In this document: piece after piece, positions 8,206-16,686 of the stretch
Layout: each line of letters opens with the position of its first letter
How positions within the stretch are numbered: position 1 is the first letter of the stretch
NCBI GenBank assembly: GCA_965119685.1
Contig: OZ221971.1
Span: 2,480,001-2,544,000 of the forward strand
Origin: Merdibacter sp965119685
GTDB taxonomy: Bacteria > Bacillota_I > Bacilli_A > Erysipelotrichales > Erysipelotrichaceae
Direction: 5' to 3'
Length of the DNA: 64,000 nucleotides
Notes under the pieces: model-generated
What the model saw: the letters and a program-made list of their open reading frames with translations, nothing else
What the model was told of the DNA's origin: nothing
Databases searched by the model: none
Position numbers and translations under genes: made by a program

Positions 8206-9167
8206 TGGATACGCGGGTGCAGGATATTCACTTTACTTCCCCGGCTCATGTGCTCAAAGAAATCGAGGAGATGCGTGTCAAGGGCGGCAGTCCTTTCGGC
8301 AGGGCAGCCGCGTGGGCGTTTCTTCTTGCCATGAAGCAGGAATCAATCGATACTTATGAGCAGCTGCAAGCGCGCGTTGCCGAGCTCAAAACAGCGTTAA
8401 TTACACTGAAGCCGACGATGGCAACGATTTATAACACCTGCCGGCTGGTAGAGGAAGTCCTCTGCACCGGCAGTGATTTGACAACGCTCAAACACCGAAT
8501 CTGCCGTCTATGTGAGCGGATCATCGAGCACTCCTTTGCGGCGGTGGAAACTTTGGCGGGCTATGGCGCCGCTTTGATTGAAGAAAATCAAACAGTGCTC
8601 ATGCACAGTTACAGTAGCACGCTGATGGGAATCTTTTTACAGGCGGCCAAGGAGGGAAAGCACTTCCGCGTAATCTGCACGGAGTCCCGTCCGCTGCGTG
8701 AATCGCGCAATGCCGTCAATATGCTGCGCAAAGAGGACATCGAGGTTCTCTATCTTTCCGACGCTTCCGTGTTCGCATTTATGCCGCAGGCCGATCTCAT
8801 CCTGATGGGGGCGGATACGTTATGTATGAACGGTGCTGTCGCCAACAAGATGGGCAGTGCGCAGATTGCCAGATTGGCCGCTTCCTGCCGCCTGCCGGTA
8901 TATTTTGCCAGCGAGCTTTTTAAGCTGGATAGCCGCACCGCTTACGGACATCTTGTCGAGCTGGAGCGGCGAACGAAATATGAGCTGGTATCCACAGAGG
9001 ATTTTGAGGATTTTGAACATGTGGAGGTCATCAATCAGTTTTTCGACTTGACACCAGCCACCGACATCACGGCGGTAATCACCGAGTATGGCATTCTGCA
9101 TCCTGCACAGTTATCGATGCGCTGGCAGGATCTCAAAGAACTGTTAAAAGGAGGAGAAAACGCATGA
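8202..9167 (+). CDS. eIF-2B alpha/beta/delta-like sugar-phosphate isomerase
   Basis: A 321-residue protein of the eIF2B/MtnA/ribose-1,5-bisphosphate isomerase superfamily. The segment CTESRPLRESRNA and the catalytic-site stretch LILMGADTLCMNGAVANKMG (Cys and Asp positions used by MtnA and R15P isomerases) are clear. Bacterial members interconvert aldose-1-phosphates and ketose-phosphates. Between EIIBC and psuG, with ATGA overlaps on both sides, it probably handles the ribose phosphate released by PsuG or a ribose-1-phosphate derivative. Alternatives are a tetrose or other pentose phosphate isomerase. Sure of the superfamily, unsure of the substrate. Confidence 0.85.
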   Translation: MMDTRVQDIHFTSPAHVLKEIEEMRVKGGSPFGRAAAWAFLLAMKQESIDTYEQLQARVAELKTALITLKPTMATIYNTCRLVEEVLCTGSDLTTLKHRICRLCERIIEHSFAAVETLAGYGAALIEENQTVLMHSYSSTLMGIFLQAAKEGKHFRVICTESRPLRESRNAVNMLRKEDIEVLYLSDASVFAFMPQADLILMGADTLCMNGAVANKMGSAQIARLAASCRLPVYFASELFKLDSRTAYGHLVELERRTKYELVSTEDFEDFEHVEVINQFFDLTPATDITAVITEYGILHPAQLSMRWQDLKELLKGGENA

Positions 9168-10078
9168 ACACATATTTAGACATCAAGGAGGAAGTCAAAG
9201 CGGCATTGGCAGAGGGAAAGCCTGTGGTGGCGCTGGAATCAACGATCATCTCGCATGGGATGCCGTTCCCGCAAAACCTGGAGATGGTGCATCGCTGTGA
9301 AAGCCTGATCCGCGCACAGGGAGCGATACCGGCGACCATCGCCCTCATGGACGGCAAAATCAAAGTCGGGCTGAGCGAAGAAGAAGTGATGACGTTAGCC
9401 AAAGCCACAGATGTCGTAAAAGTGTCGCGCAGAGATTTCGCCGAGGTGCTCGCCAATCAAAAAATCGGTGCGACAACGGTAGCGGCAACGATGATCGCTG
9501 CGGCGATGGCGGGGATTCGCTTCTTTGCGACCGGCGGTATCGGCGGCGTTCATCGCGGATATGAGCAGACCATGGATGTCTCTGCCGATTTGGAGGAGCT
9601 CTCCCGCAATGAGGTGACTGTCGTCTGTGCCGGCGCCAAATCCATACTGGATCTTCCGCGTACCTTGGAATATCTGGAGACAAAGGGCGTACCCGTCATC
9701 GGTTATCAAACAGATGTGCTGCCGCAATTCTTCTGTGCTGACAGCCCCTATCGCCTCAATAGCCGTATGGACACTCCGCAGGAGATTGCGCACTTCCTGC
9801 ACACCAAAGAGGAATTACAGCTTGGCGGAGGCGTGTTAATCACCAATCCGATTCCCAAAGAAGCGTCTTTGGATCAGCAATACATCGAAGCCATCATCGA
9901 AGAGGCGATCGTACAGGCACAGCAGGCAGGCATACGAGGAAAGGATGTAACCCCCTATCTGCTGGCGGCGATCGTAGAAAAAAGCGAAGGCAAGAGCTTG
10001 CAAGCCAATTTGGCGCTGGTTTACCACAATGCCACACTGGCCGCACAGATCGCGCTTTGTTACAGTCAATGCTGCTAA
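9164..10078 (+). CDS. psuG: Pseudouridine-5'-phosphate glycosidase
   Basis: A 304-residue enzyme that splits the C-C glycosidic bond of pseudouridine 5'-phosphate to uracil and ribose 5-phosphate. The family motifs are intact: ALESTIISHGMPFPQN with the catalytic Glu, KVSRRDF, ATGGIGGVHRG, and VCAGAKSILDL with the catalytic Lys. Start overlaps the previous gene as ATGA, with GGAGG 9 bases upstream. Usual partners are the kinase PsuK and a nucleoside transporter; neither is found in this window, and the operon offers a PTS instead, which would deliver the substrate already phosphorylated. A terminator follows directly. Confidence 0.95.
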   Translation: MNTYLDIKEEVKAALAEGKPVVALESTIISHGMPFPQNLEMVHRCESLIRAQGAIPATIALMDGKIKVGLSEEEVMTLAKATDVVKVSRRDFAEVLANQKIGATTVAATMIAAAMAGIRFFATGGIGGVHRGYEQTMDVSADLEELSRNEVTVVCAGAKSILDLPRTLEYLETKGVPVIGYQTDVLPQFFCADSPYRLNSRMDTPQEIAHFLHTKEELQLGGGVLITNPIPKEASLDQQYIEAIIEEAIVQAQQAGIRGKDVTPYLLAAIVEKSEGKSLQANLALVYHNATLAAQIALCYSQCC

Positions 10079-10105
10079 GGGGTCGCCGCAATGGCGGCCC
10101 TTTCT
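10079..10105 (+). terminator. Terminator of PTS-psuG operon
   Basis: Hairpin GGG..GCCGC / GGCGG.CCC (10079-10100) followed by TTTCTCT just after the psuG stop codon. The T tract is interrupted, so strength is moderate. Confidence 0.6.
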
Positions 10106-10211
10106 CTATCTGCATCGTTTTCTTTGGCTTTCCCACAGTGAGAAAGCGGTGAAAATGAGTGTGCAATCCACAGTGTTTATGATAGAATAAGTACACAAAG
10201 GAGGGGATATT

Positions 10212-10559
10212 ATGGAAGATCGCACCTGTCCTTTCTGCGGCGGGGTACAAAGCGAAAGCCGCTGTGAAATCTGCGGCCGTCCGACGGTGAAAATCCTGCA
10301 GCAGCATTCCGCCGTCATGACAAAGCGCTATCCTCACCCCTATCAAGAGCCGAAGCAAAACGTGCAAAAGAGCGCGCAAAATCACATTGACAATCCCTAT
10401 CTCAAAAGCATTCATGATAAACGCCGGCAGTGGAAACAAAAAGAACATCGCACCCGCGGGGCTATGCAAAGCAATCAGACGATGCGCATCCTCAATTTCA
10501 TCTCCATGGCTGTCTTTTTCTTCCTGCTGCTGTTCATCATAATGATCGCCTTTTACTAG
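10212..10559 (+). CDS. Small zinc-ribbon membrane protein, unknown function
   Basis: A 115-residue protein with an N-terminal zinc ribbon made of two CxxC pairs (CPFCGG at residues 6-11, CEICGR at 18-23), a charged, polar middle region, and one membrane helix at the C-terminus (about residues 93-114), giving a tail-anchored layout with the zinc ribbon in the cytoplasm. GGAGGGG lies upstream of the ATG. It ends 8 bases before the YjjG-type phosphatase gene and is probably co-transcribed with it. I do not recognise a named family. Confidence 0.75.
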   Translation: MEDRTCPFCGGVQSESRCEICGRPTVKILQQHSAVMTKRYPHPYQEPKQNVQKSAQNHIDNPYLKSIHDKRRQWKQKEHRTRGAMQSNQTMRILNFISMAVFFFLLLFIIMIAFY

Positions 10560-10567
10560 GAGCACCC

Positions 10568-11266
10568 ATGTATCAGGTATTATTGTTTGATGCTGACAAC
10601 ACGCTGTTTGATTTCGACGCCTGTGAACAGCAGGCGCTCATCGCCGCCTTTCAACAGTATCACATCGATCTGACAGCGCCGATCAAAAGCTGCTTTCATG
10701 CGATCAATGCGGATCTTTGGGGAAAATATGAACGCGGCGAGCTCTCTCGCGAGGAGGTCGTCTATACCCGCTTTCAAAAGCTGTTTTCACGTTTTGGCAT
10801 CGCGGCGGACGGCGTGCGCTTTGAACATACGTATCAATCAAAGCTCGCGCAAGGACACCAGCTGATGGAAGGCGCCGAGGTACTCTTGCGCGCATTAAAG
10901 CCGCGCTACCGTCTCTTTCTCGTCAGCAACGGCGTGGTTGCCACACAGATTCAGCGCCTGCACGACAGCGGGCTGTACCCTTTGTTTGAGCGCGTTTTTC
11001 TCTCGGAGGAGATCGGCAGCCGCAAGCCGCAGTCGGCTTTTTTTGAACCGGTGCTCCAAGCGGCCGCGCCCGCTTCCCGTAAAGAACTGCTGCTCATCGG
11101 CGACTCTTTATCCTCGGACATCGCCGGGGCAAATGCGATCGGCATCGACTGCGTCTGGATGAATCCCAAAGGGCTCCCCGCTGTCAAAGGCCTGCGCATC
11201 AATTATGAGATTCGCCGCCTTGAAGAGCTGTATGCGATCCTTGAGGTGCCAAAAAGCGCCGGATAG
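10568..11266 (+). CDS. HAD-family noncanonical pyrimidine nucleotidase, YjjG type
   Basis: A 232-residue HAD hydrolase with motif I DADNTLFDFD, motif II serine in FLVSNG, motif III lysine in SRKPQ and motif IV GDSLSSD. The C1 cap is alpha-helical. This pattern fits the YjjG branch, which dephosphorylates nucleoside monophosphates including noncanonical pyrimidines and cleans the nucleotide pool. The start at 10568 follows AGGAGC. Encoded after the zinc-ribbon gene and upstream of an intrinsic terminator at 11355-11376. Close proximity to psuG fits pyrimidine metabolism but may be coincidental. Confidence 0.88.
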   Translation: MYQVLLFDADNTLFDFDACEQQALIAAFQQYHIDLTAPIKSCFHAINADLWGKYERGELSREEVVYTRFQKLFSRFGIAADGVRFEHTYQSKLAQGHQLMEGAEVLLRALKPRYRLFLVSNGVVATQIQRLHDSGLYPLFERVFLSEEIGSRKPQSAFFEPVLQAAAPASRKELLLIGDSLSSDIAGANAIGIDCVWMNPKGLPAVKGLRINYEIRRLEELYAILEVPKSAG

Positions 11267-11354
11267 ATTCCCTACATTTGCAAACATATCTCATCCGGCT
11301 GCTTCAGCGCTTGATGCGATCCGGCATGACAATCACAAGAAATAATGCGATAAC

Positions 11355-11376
11355 AACAGTGGCGTCACTGTTTTTT
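11355..11376 (+). terminator. Intrinsic terminator upstream of MATE gene
   Basis: ACAGTG (11356-11361) pairs with CACTGT (11366-11371), followed by TTTTTT. It lies only 5 bases before the AAAGGAGG of the next gene, so it either ends the phosphatase transcript or acts as an attenuator of the exporter. Confidence 0.7.
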
Positions 11377-11396
11377 CATGAAAGGAGGTGTACGCC

Positions 11397-12728
11397 ATGA
11401 ACGATCAAAAGCTGCAGCAAGCGCCGATTCATTCGCTGTATCTGTCATTTTTGATACCGACGATGATCGCAACGCTGTCCAATTCGCTCTACTGTCTGGC
11501 GGATGTGTATTTCGTCTCGATCGGTTCGGGAACGATGGGACTGGCGGCGGTAAACATCGTCATGCCGATGTACACGCTCTACTCCGCGATCGGTCTGCTG
11601 TTTGGCGTCGGTGCTTCCACGGTGATCGCCATCGAACGCGGCGGCAGCAATACCCGCCGTGCGCAGCAAGCCTTTACGATGAGCGCGCTCATGATGGCCG
11701 CCATCTCCATAGTCATGACCGCTCTCTCACTGTTCGCCCTGCGTCCGCTCGCATGTTTATTAGGGGCGGATGAAACACTGTTACCTTATGTGATCGAATA
11801 TCTGCGTCCCATCGTCATCGGCACACCCGCCTTTATTCTCATGTATGCCAGCGGCATTTTGTTAAGAGCGGACGATGCGCCTAAGCTTGCCATGTTCAGC
11901 ATGCTGATCGGCAATCTGGCCAACATCGTGCTGGACTATGTCTTTGTCATCGTGCTGGAGGGAGGACTTCAGGGCGCAGCGATCGCCACCGCACTCGCCC
12001 CTCTCATCACCCTGCTGATCGCATCATCACATTTTTTCAGCCCGCATAACCGTCTGCGTTTTTGCCCGATCGAAAAGGGCGGCGCCCTGTTAAAGCGCAT
12101 GTTGGCAAACGGAGCGGGCAGCGGTATTATGGAGCTTGCCTATGGCCTTGTCATCCTGCTGTTTAACGCGCTGATCCTGCTGCTTGGGGATGCGCTCTTT
12201 TTAGCCGCTTATGCGATTGTCACCAACATCGCCTATGTGCTCAAAGGTGTCTTTGCCGCTTTTGGGCAGGCGGCGCAGCCGATCATGTCTTATCATTATG
12301 GGGCAAAGCTCTATCCGCGCATGCAAAAGACACTGCACTTTGCGCTTGGTATCACCCTCGCCTGCTCGCTTTTTCTCTATCTTGCGTTTTTCCTTTTCTG
12401 TGAGCCGCTAGCCGCCCTCTTCGCCAGCGGTGAAAGCATCGTCATTGCACTGGGCGCGCAGGGCATTACCCTCTATTTCCTCTCCCTGCCCTTTACCGCT
12501 TACAATACGGTGCTGATGTATTTCTTTCAATCGGCAGAATGGGGCTCTCACGCAACGCTGCTCGCCTTTGTCAAGGGTGTGATCTTCGTGTTGTGCGCCT
12601 TGCCGCCGCTCTATCTGCTGTTTGGCATCAGCGGCATCTGGCTGGCAGTTCCTCTCGCGGAAGCGGGCGCCTGCCTGCTTGGCTATGGCATGTATCGCCG
12701 CTTACAAAACGGAGGACTTTATGAATGA
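11397..12728 (+). CDS. MATE-family efflux transporter (second)
   Basis: A 443-residue membrane protein with about 12 helices and two MatE domains. The N-terminal PIHSLYLSFLIPTMIATLSN and the LADVYFVSIGSG segment are typical. Start at 11397 is preferred because AAAGGAGG sits 9 bases upstream. It is not a close copy of the exporter at 1879-3267. It overlaps the HD-domain gene by 8 bases, so exporter, HD hydrolase and MBL hydrolase form one transcript. The substrate is unknown; the linked HD and MBL genes do not point to a particular drug. Confidence 0.9.
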   Translation: MNDQKLQQAPIHSLYLSFLIPTMIATLSNSLYCLADVYFVSIGSGTMGLAAVNIVMPMYTLYSAIGLLFGVGASTVIAIERGGSNTRRAQQAFTMSALMMAAISIVMTALSLFALRPLACLLGADETLLPYVIEYLRPIVIGTPAFILMYASGILLRADDAPKLAMFSMLIGNLANIVLDYVFVIVLEGGLQGAAIATALAPLITLLIASSHFFSPHNRLRFCPIEKGGALLKRMLANGAGSGIMELAYGLVILLFNALILLLGDALFLAAYAIVTNIAYVLKGVFAAFGQAAQPIMSYHYGAKLYPRMQKTLHFALGITLACSLFLYLAFFLFCEPLAALFASGESIVIALGAQGITLYFLSLPFTAYNTVLMYFFQSAEWGSHATLLAFVKGVIFVLCALPPLYLLFGISGIWLAVPLAEAGACLLGYGMYRRLQNGGLYE

Positions 12729-13488
12729 GCTTGCACAATGGGAACGCTATGTAGAACGTTTTGACCTCTCTGATCCTAAGATACGCTTAAAGCATCACCA
12801 CAGTCTGCGGGTGCGTGAGCTGTGCGGGGAAATCGCCCGGCGTCTCTCACTTTCTCCTGATGAGATCGCCTTGGCAAAACGCATCGGTCTGCTGCATGAC
12901 ATCGGCCGCTTCCCACAGGCACAGCGCTATGGCACCTTCTTAGACAAGGACAGCGTTTCCCACGCCGCTTTAGGGATTGAGGTGCTCTTTGCGCAAGGAT
13001 GGATCACCCGCTTTGAAAAAGATCGCTCTCATGATGCACTCATCGCTGCGGCGATCGCTTTTCACAGCGACTACGCCCTGCCGCAAGGTCTTTCCACACA
13101 GACCCGGCAATACTGTCACATCCTGCGTGACAGCGATAAGATCGATATTCTGCGCGTACATCAGGAGCATTCCTATCAGGAGTTTCTCGACTGCACAAAA
13201 GAACAGCTGGCCGCCGCCACGATCAGCGATGCGATCCTCGAGGCGTTCCTGCGCCATGAACCCGTAGATTTTTCCAAACGTCAAACACCCTTAGACATTC
13301 TGCTTTCTCACGACGCAATCGTCTTTGGCCTGCACTACCCGCAAAGCAAAGCGCTCTTCATCGAAAAGGGGTATCCCCTGCTGAGCGCCCTCTGCGCCAT
13401 TCCCTTTGCCCCCGCTGCCCGCGATCGGCTTAAGCGCATCGAACAAGAATGCCGCCGCTGCGGCTTTCCCGTAAAGGAGGTTGCCTGA
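12721..13488 (+). CDS. HD-domain phosphohydrolase
   Basis: A 255-residue metal-dependent phosphohydrolase. The metal ligands are visible as H in KHHHSLRV, HD in LLHDIGRF, a further H in FHSDYALPQ and D in RDSDKIDILR. No other domain is fused. Members cleave nucleotides, polyphosphates or phosphomonoesters; I cannot name the substrate. Start at 12721 has GGAGG upstream and overlaps the exporter gene. The stop overlaps the next gene's start as TGATG, which suggests translational coupling. Confidence 0.85.
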   Translation: MNELAQWERYVERFDLSDPKIRLKHHHSLRVRELCGEIARRLSLSPDEIALAKRIGLLHDIGRFPQAQRYGTFLDKDSVSHAALGIEVLFAQGWITRFEKDRSHDALIAAAIAFHSDYALPQGLSTQTRQYCHILRDSDKIDILRVHQEHSYQEFLDCTKEQLAAATISDAILEAFLRHEPVDFSKRQTPLDILLSHDAIVFGLHYPQSKALFIEKGYPLLSALCAIPFAPAARDRLKRIEQECRRCGFPVKEVA

Positions 13489-14195
13489 TGAATCGAATCA
13501 CCTATCTGCATCACAGCGCATTTCTCATTGAACTGGCGCACACGGTTTTGCTCTTTGACTATACGCAAGGAGCGCTCCCCACATGGGATTCAAAGAAAAA
13601 GCTCTACGTCTTTGCGAGCCATGCCCATGGCGATCACTATGCGCCAAGCATCTTTCAGCTGAGCGCTGACGCCTTTTTCCTCAGTGAAGACATCACCCCG
13701 CCCGCCGCATGCAGTGCGAACATCCACTCGCTCGCCCCGCATGAAAGCGTCGCCATAGACACGCTGCGCGTTCACACCTTTTTCTCCACCGATGAAGGCG
13801 TCGCCTTTTTGGTAGAATGTGAGGGGGAACGCATCTATCATGCCGGAGATCTGCACAACTGGTATTGGGAAGAGGATACGAAAGCGACCCAAGCAATGAT
13901 GAAAGAGCGCTATGAAAAAGAGCTGCTGCTCGTGAAGCCCTTTGCCCCCAGCATCGCTTTTGTCGTATTAGACCCACGGCAGGGTGCGCATGGCGGGGAT
14001 GGCATGGACGCTTTTTGGCAGATTGTTTCCGCACCTGCTATCTTTCCGATGCATCTGTGGCAGGACTTTGCCTATGCCAAGCGCTACCAACAGGCACATC
14101 CAAGCATCCCCCTGTGCCTGTATGACCACGATCACTGCACATTTGTACAAACGAAACAAGGCCGTTGGACGCCGCAGGATGGAAAGGCGATCTAA
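13488..14195 (+). CDS. MBL-fold metal-dependent hydrolase
   Basis: A 235-residue metallo-beta-lactamase fold protein of the short UlaG/YtkL-like type. The metal site HAHGDHYA is intact, with H in YHAGDLHNW and FPMHLWQDF further on. The N-terminal YLHHSAFLIEL is typical of this group. These are cytoplasmic hydrolases of phosphoesters or lactones; the substrate here is not known. Last gene of the exporter-HD-MBL unit. The 288-base gap after it (14196-14483) shows no gene that I can support. Confidence 0.85.
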   Translation: MNRITYLHHSAFLIELAHTVLLFDYTQGALPTWDSKKKLYVFASHAHGDHYAPSIFQLSADAFFLSEDITPPAACSANIHSLAPHESVAIDTLRVHTFFSTDEGVAFLVECEGERIYHAGDLHNWYWEEDTKATQAMMKERYEKELLLVKPFAPSIAFVVLDPRQGAHGGDGMDAFWQIVSAPAIFPMHLWQDFAYAKRYQQAHPSIPLCLYDHDHCTFVQTKQGRWTPQDGKAI

Positions 14196-14483
14196 GCACA
14201 AAAGAAAAGATAAGACGCCTGTGCTTATTTTCCAAGTCTGATGGTTTTATCCAGGCAAACGACGCGGACACCCACAGATACCGTATGGTTCTCACCAGTC
14301 TCTGCGCACTCAGCACAATGCAAAGCGAACGCCGACAAAGCATTACTCCATCTGAAAGAGCGATTATGATTGCCATCCTCCCCACGTCCCTCTTTTTTAC
14401 CCGTATCCCGTGAAAAAGGTAAAGAATATATAGAGGTTTTTCCTGAAATATGTTATATTTAAATCAATAAGGGAGGGCTTACA

Positions 14484-14987
14484 ATGAATGTGAAGGATGC
14501 GATCGTCAAGGCGATGCAGGAATATCGGAAAATCACAGGCTTACGCAGTTATCTGATTCAGGATGTAGACGACATCAACAGCGCGGCAGAGCGCAATTAC
14601 TTCTGTAAATGTCTGAAAACCAGCGCCCGTGCGCTGAAGCACTGCGAGGAATGCACGATGGAAAACTATCGCAGCGCGCTTTCCGAGGAGAAGGTCTGCA
14701 TGTATTCCTGTCATGCCGGTTTGGTCAAATGGTCGATGCCGATTCGCTATGAGGATTTCCACGGCGTTATCATCAGTGAGGGCGTCATCACCAAGCAGCA
14801 GGTCAAAGACAGCGAAAAATGGGTGCTGTATCTGAGCGAGCGCTATAATGTGCGCCGCGACGTCCTTTTAGACAACTATAAGGTCATCAAGGAGATGACG
14901 GAGGAAGAGGTCAATATCTCCATTAAGCTGTTAAAGGATCTCGTGGATTACTACATCGCGATGAGCACTCACAGCGTTCAGGGATAG
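14484..14987 (+). CDS. Stand-alone PocR-domain sensory protein
   Basis: A 167-residue protein that consists almost only of a PocR ligand-binding domain, recognisable by the conserved cysteines in CKCLK, HCEECTMENY and CMYSCHAGLVKWSMPI. In known proteins PocR is fused to AraC-type DNA-binding or histidine kinase domains and senses small hydrocarbon derivatives; no output domain is seen here. The four or more conserved cysteines could bind a metal. GGGAGGG precedes the ATG, and an extended -10 element (TGTTATATT, 14452-14459 region) lies upstream. It is a single-gene unit followed by a hairpin terminator. Confidence 0.8.
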   Translation: MNVKDAIVKAMQEYRKITGLRSYLIQDVDDINSAAERNYFCKCLKTSARALKHCEECTMENYRSALSEEKVCMYSCHAGLVKWSMPIRYEDFHGVIISEGVITKQQVKDSEKWVLYLSERYNVRRDVLLDNYKVIKEMTEEEVNISIKLLKDLVDYYIAMSTHSVQG

Positions 14988-15052
14988 CACGTTTCGCCGC
15001 TTACACAAGAGGGATGCAGGGTTTGTACCCTTGCGTTGAAAACGATACATTC

Positions 15053-15081
15053 ACGGTGTGTTTAAAAAAGCACACCGTTTT
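15053..15081 (+). terminator. Terminator after PocR gene
   Basis: ACGGTGTG pairs with CACACCGT (15053-15078) with a loop rich in A, followed by TTTTC. The T tract is short. The 14988-15321 gap holds no gene that I can support. Confidence 0.5.
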
Positions 15082-15321
15082 CGTATATGCAGCCAAAGAC
15101 CAAAAGGATACCAATGAAAGATGACAAATGCATCGGCAATATCATCTGCAAGCTCTTTGGCATCTGTGATGCCTCTTTCATCAATCCTGCTCACAGCCTT
15201 TCCGTTGACAAGGCACACAGAGCGATCTAGTCGCTGCAAGTCTCGATCGTCCGCGTTTTGCCTGACGCATAGTGCTCCCATCGGCATCGGCTCTCTTCCC
15301 CAAAACAACGCCGCACCATAC

Positions 15322-15368
15322 AAAAAGACGAAGCCCGCCCTCTGATAAAAGGGTTCTCCTGCTTCGTC
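15322..15368 (-). terminator. Terminator of the dehydratase/activase operon
   Basis: On the minus strand GACGAAGC (15368-15361) pairs with GCTTCGTC (15334-15327), followed by five T. It lies 25 bases beyond the stop of the last gene of the minus-strand unit. Confidence 0.75.
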
Positions 15369-15393
15369 ATTTTTCTATCGTGTTGATTATCGC

Positions 15394-16686
15394 TTATGCG
15401 TATTGATTCTCCGCTTTCATGACGCCATACGCCGTATCCTTGGCATCCTCCAGCTCCTCCATCGACAGCTTCGCATTGGCTAACATCAAACGAATGCGGT
15501 TCTCCTGATTGACGCGGGAGGCGCTTGGATCATAGTCGATCGCCACCAGATTGGACTGCGGATAGACGTCCTTGATCTTCTTCGCCATTCCCTTTGCCAC
15601 GATGTGATTTGGCAGACAGCCAAAGGGCTGTGCGGAGATGATGTTGCTGACGCCATCCTTGATCAGCGAGACGACCTCGGCGGTCAACAGCCATCCCTCG
15701 CCCATCTTAACGCCTTGATCGATGAAGCCATCGGCATTTTTAATGACCTGCTTGAAGCGGTCAGGAGCGTGGAAAGTGCCATCCTCCTCCACCAAGCGGG
15801 TGAATACCTCCTGCATGCGGATGAGGATATTTTGCGCCAATGTCAAAAACGGAAAGGTCAGCGCATGACGATGATAGTATCGATGATCGACACGGCTGTT
15901 TTCCAGACAGTACAGGCCGAAGTCCGATACCCCGCTGAGCACCGGCTCAAAGCCTTCCTCAATGAGGAAATCCTCTAAGTGATGATTGCCTAACGGCGCA
16001 TACTTCATATAGATCTCGCCCACGATCCCAACGCGGATCTTCTTGTGCGTATGTCTTGGAATGGCCTTGAAACGCTCGATGAGATCCTTGTAAAACGCCT
16101 TGGCATCGTCATAGCAATTCTTTTTGAAGCGCTCGCTCAGCTCCTCGATCAGCCCTTTGACAAGACGGTCGCTGTCGCCCTGATGAATCTCATAAGGCTT
16201 CACCTGATTTTTCAGCCACATGATGGCATCGCCGTATAAAAAGGCATACAGCAGCTTCTTTCCTAACGGCAGCGTCAGCTCTACCGCATTCTCTTTCTCT
16301 AAACCGGCGAAGTTGACGGAGAGCACCGGAATGTGCTCCCATCCCTCATGCTCCAGCGCCTTGCGCAGCAGGAAGATATAATTGCTGGCACGGCATCCGC
16401 CGCCGGTCTGGGTGATGGCAAGCGCCACCTTGTTGAGATCGTATTTCCCGCTTTTGAGGGCGGCGATCATCTGGCCGATGACCAACAGCGCCGGGTAGCA
16501 TGTATCGTTGTGGACATGGCTGAGTCCTTCCTCCACAACCTCTTCTCCTTCGTTGTAGAGCACCTCTACATGATAGCCGCCGGTTTCAAAGATCGCCGGA
16601 AACAGACGGAAATGAATGTCCAGCATTCCCGGCACCAACACCGTGTGTGTCTTTTTCATATCCGGTGTAAAGATTCCATAGCTCAT
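15394..16686 (-). CDS. 2-hydroxyacyl-CoA dehydratase-like protein (HgdB/COG3581 type)
   Basis: A 430-residue protein related to the iron-sulfur subunits of 2-hydroxyglutaryl-CoA dehydratase. Conserved cysteines that could carry a [4Fe-4S] cluster are seen in DTCYPALLVIGQM, GGGCRASNYIF and FGCLPNHIVAKGM. In many Firmicutes this domain is fused behind a double activase; here it is a separate gene whose ATG overlaps the activase stop by four bases. The partner protein supplies ATP-driven electrons. The substrate is unknown; no CoA-transferase or acyl-CoA dehydrogenase is nearby, so a fermentative role is not shown. Confidence 0.8.
   Translation of the reverse strand: MSYGIFTPDMKKTHTVLVPGMLDIHFRLFPAIFETGGYHVEVLYNEGEEVVEEGLSHVHNDTCYPALLVIGQMIAALKSGKYDLNKVALAITQTGGGCRASNYIFLLRKALEHEGWEHIPVLSVNFAGLEKENAVELTLPLGKKLLYAFLYGDAIMWLKNQVKPYEIHQGDSDRLVKGLIEELSERFKKNCYDDAKAFYKDLIERFKAIPRHTHKKIRVGIVGEIYMKYAPLGNHHLEDFLIEEGFEPVLSGVSDFGLYCLENSRVDHRYYHRHALTFPFLTLAQNILIRMQEVFTRLVEEDGTFHAPDRFKQVIKNADGFIDQGVKMGEGWLLTAEVVSLIKDGVSNIISAQPFGCLPNHIVAKGMAKKIKDVYPQSNLVAIDYDPSASRVNQENRIRLMLANAKLSMEELEDAKDTAYGVMKAENQYA

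Noticed and set aside
15051..15323. 90-codon minus-strand frame after the dehydratase operon
   Set aside because: TTG start inside the T tract of a terminator, no ribosome binding site, no recognisable domain; probably chance or a remnant.
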